Positions 13,051 through 13,671 of a stretch of 13,671 nt of DNA are shown piece by piece. The position numbers were made by a program, and so were the translations under genes. The first letter of the stretch is position 1, and each line of letters opens with the position of its first letter. This stretch comes from Patescibacteria group bacterium (lineage in GTDB: Bacteria; Patescibacteriota; Patescibacteriia; WFTA01; S139-112), in assembly GCA_015485715.1 (NCBI GenBank), contig WFTA01000001.1, positions 1 to 13,671 on the forward strand, given 5' to 3'. The notes beneath the pieces are model-generated. The model was not told the origin of the DNA, did no database searches, and saw only the letters and a list, made by a program, of their open reading frames with translations.

Positions 13051-13671
13051 CTATCTATATTTAAATCCTCTTCTAATTTTAATGTTTGGTACTGTACTCT
13101 CCAAATTTACTGAAAACGTCCCTGATACAGAAGACGTGCACAACCCGCCATCATCACAGACAAATACATAATAGTTTCGGGTTTGACCATAATCTGCCGG
13201 CTGGACATTGTATTTTAATTTAATGGGATTTCTGGTAGTAAACGCAGTCGATGTTGCCCAAAAACCGCCGTCGCAGTTTTGAGCGGTTAAAGAATTGGTT
13301 TTGCATACTTTCGCCTTCACAGGTCCGCTCCCAACATCACTCCAGTTTATAATAAATGTTACTGATCTTTTAGGATTGGTTGGATCTGGTGTGTCAATAG
13401 CAGAAATGACAGAAGGGGAAGAGTTGGAAAAATCAATTACAAACCATGATAAAGTAGCAGGAACCGAGCCTGTTAAATCCCTTGTAAGTGTCAGGTTGGT
13501 AGCAGAAGTAAAAGTACCGGTAAAAATACCGGGTCCGGGATTATCATCAGCGTTGTAAGATGTGGAACCTCCCCACATATTCCATCCTGAAAATGCAACA
13601 GTAGAATTGGCTGTATTTATATTGGAATAAACTTCTTCCACAAAACTTGCAGACAGATTAAAGAAACTGTC
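13051..13671 (-). CDS. C-terminal part of a second surface protein (runs off the window)
   Basis: The frame is open to the window edge, so the true start is outside; 206 codons are seen, beginning DSFFNLSASFVEEVYS. The first 82 residues are the end of a beta domain (SATNLTLTRDLTGSVPATLSWFVIDF), a style I recall from large CPR surface proteins. One copy of the Cys-rich repeat follows (SSPSVISAIDTPDP..., CKTNSLTAQNC, WATSTAFTT, FVCDDGGLC, SGTFSV). The tail is ESTVPNIKIRRGFKYR and the stop is TAG. It is upstream of, and on the same strand as, the 791-residue surface protein, 28 bases apart. The repeat is clearly homologous to the two repeats there but lacks the Asp-rich SDPDAGE loop (SDVGSGPVKAKV instead). 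The GTG at 13641 is only an internal Val codon. Confidence 0.88.
   Translation of the reverse strand, partial: DSFFNLSASFVEEVYSNINTANSTVAFSGWNMWGGSTSYNADDNPGPGIFTGTFTSATNLTLTRDLTGSVPATLSWFVIDFSNSSPSVISAIDTPDPTNPKRSVTFIINWSDVGSGPVKAKVCKTNSLTAQNCDGGFWATSTAFTTRNPIKLKYNVQPADYGQTRNYYVFVCDDGGLCTSSVSGTFSVNLESTVPNIKIRRGFKYR

Overview
The window is AT-rich DNA with short intercistronic gaps and very small proteins between recognisable ones. It most likely comes from a candidate-phyla-radiation (Patescibacteria, Parcubacteria-like) genome. This is inferred from a competence protein split into a ComEC channel part and a separate metallo-beta-lactamase part, a small membrane protein family I associate with those genomes, large Cys-containing surface proteins, and heavy intergenic repeat content. 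The code is standard: UGA ends several genes, and RF2, which reads UGA, is encoded here with its own frameshift control.

Left part (1-3487, plus strand). An unrecognised 450-residue helical protein with an internal perfect 33-bp tandem duplication is followed by a complete XerC/D-type tyrosine recombinase. The recombinase has a good promoter 130 bases upstream and is bracketed by two identical 19-bp direct repeats. The following 776 bases hold no gene, only layered repeats: degenerate AT-rich word repeats, a large inverted repeat, perfect hairpins and a 22-nt tandem repeat.

Middle part (3488-9648, minus strand). From the promoter at about 9645 a tight operon reads leftwards: a 192-residue membrane-anchored protein, a 99-residue membrane protein, an HtrA/DegP-type serine protease, peptide chain release factor 2, and the ComEC channel protein. 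The last four overlap or abut (GTGA overlap, TAA-T-ATG, TAA-ATG). prfB starts at 7401 and needs the programmed +1 frameshift at an in-frame UGA (codon 24); the full product is 366 residues. Beyond comEC, on the same strand but separated by a palindromic repeat, lies a stand-alone ComEC-type metallo-beta-lactamase protein. A second copy of the same palindromic element lies on its other side.

Right part (9743-13671, minus strand). An IS1595-family insertion sequence carries a transposase broken by one in-frame UGA and a damaged zinc ribbon. Next come two consecutive genes for exported surface proteins. One is complete (791 residues); the other runs off the window edge. They share a Cys-rich beta-sandwich repeat and a similar basic C-terminal tail. 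Two repeats within the 791-residue protein share 119 identical bases, a sign of recent duplication or gene conversion.

I see no CRISPR array, no RNA gene and no defence island. The most interesting items are the RF2 frameshift cassette, the split ComEC, the homogenised Cys-rich surface repeats with shared tail, the repeat-bracketed recombinase beside an orphan gene, and the dispersed palindromic elements.
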